Assembly: GCA_015222065.1 (NCBI GenBank)
Contig: JADFUQ010000112.1
Coordinates: 1-32,446 of the forward strand
Direction: 5' to 3'
Source: Bacteroidota bacterium
GTDB lineage: Bacteria > Bacteroidota > Bacteroidia > Bacteroidales > VadinHA17
DNA: 32,446 bases
The notes below the pieces were generated by a model. That model did not search any database and was not told where the DNA came from. It worked only from the letters and a program-made list of their open reading frames with translations. The translations under genes and the position numbers were made by a program. Below, one piece after another: positions 32,337 through 32,446 of this stretch (its first letter is position 1; the number at the start of each line of letters is the position of its first letter).

Positions 32337-32446
32337 GATTACATAAGCACCCCCGTACAGTCATTCCCTGTTAAATATTGCCCGCCCTGTGTAATTGCGT
32401 TGCACCACTTCGTGGATTACACAGGGCAAGCAATTTCACAGGGTAA
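32337..32446 (-). repeat. REP-like palindromic element, right copy (runs to window end)
   Basis: A perfect 12-bp stem, GCCCTGTGTAAT (32384-32395) with ATTACACAGGGC (32416-32427), contains an inner CCAC-TTC-GTGG hairpin. Imperfect outer arms CCCTGTTAAATATTGC and GCAATTTCACAGGG surround it. Read on the minus strand, both ends match the element at 253-332. A TTAGTGCTTGTCCATAAAG stretch at 32311-32329 adjoins it and resembles the terminus of the TIR elements near ftsA. It may extend beyond the window. Confidence 0.7.

Noticed and set aside
32384..32427. Integron attC site
   Set aside because: The palindrome lacks the GTTRRRY/RYYYAAC boxes, no integrase is seen, and the sequence is related to the element at 253-332.

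Overview
The window is AT-rich DNA from a member of the Bacteroidota, probably of the Bacteroidales/Marinilabiliales type. The case rests on three things: a division and cell-wall (dcw) cluster in Bacteroidota order with an FtsL-like protein in the ftsL position; an FtsZ ending in SYLHDNVD; and a textbook Bacteroidota promoter, TTG-N19-TAnnTTTG, in front of tetR. No tRNA, rRNA, integrase, transposase or CRISPR array is visible. The organism is inferred, not proven.

Layout. (1) 1-441 is non-coding with purine-rich octamer repeats, a strong hairpin and a REP-like palindromic element; a large membrane-anchored parvulin isomerase (442-2556, +) follows. (2) 2621-4263 (-) holds a CGGC-domain protein and a PLP aminotransferase. 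(3) 4376-20198 (-) is the dcw operon, read from high to low coordinates: mraZ, rsmH, ftsL-like, ftsI/PBP-PASTA, murE, mraY, murD, ftsW, murG, murC, ftsQ, ftsA, ftsZ. Its genes overlap or abut almost everywhere except around ftsA, which has a gap of about 300 bp on each side. Each gap is largely filled by the same terminal-inverted-repeat element. Upstream of mraZ are four TGG(G/T) boxes exactly 10 bp apart, a clear MraZ operator. (4) 20513-22877 (+), divergent from mraZ, has a PlsC-like acyltransferase and a GNAT-type acyltransferase resembling the GlsA/GlsB glycine-lipid pair of Bacteroides. They are separated by a 31-copy octamer array. (5) 23119-29833 (+) is an efflux operon tetR-tolC-hlyD-RND with a clear promoter and TetR-type operator. 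A four-helix-bundle (S23/IVP) gene flanked by inverted heptamer arrays interrupts it between hlyD and the pump. (6) 29867-30888 (+) has a short WYL/HTH regulator and a small membrane protein. (7) 31010-32199 (-) has a lipoprotein and a degenerate thioredoxin-like exported protein. The window ends in a palindrome that is an inverted relative of the one at 253-332.

The genes are mostly conventional. The unusual content is between them: several dispersed families of degenerate 7- or 8-nt tandem repeats, each with an invariant core and one to three variable bases; the repeated TIR elements that isolate ftsA; and the related palindromic elements at both ends.
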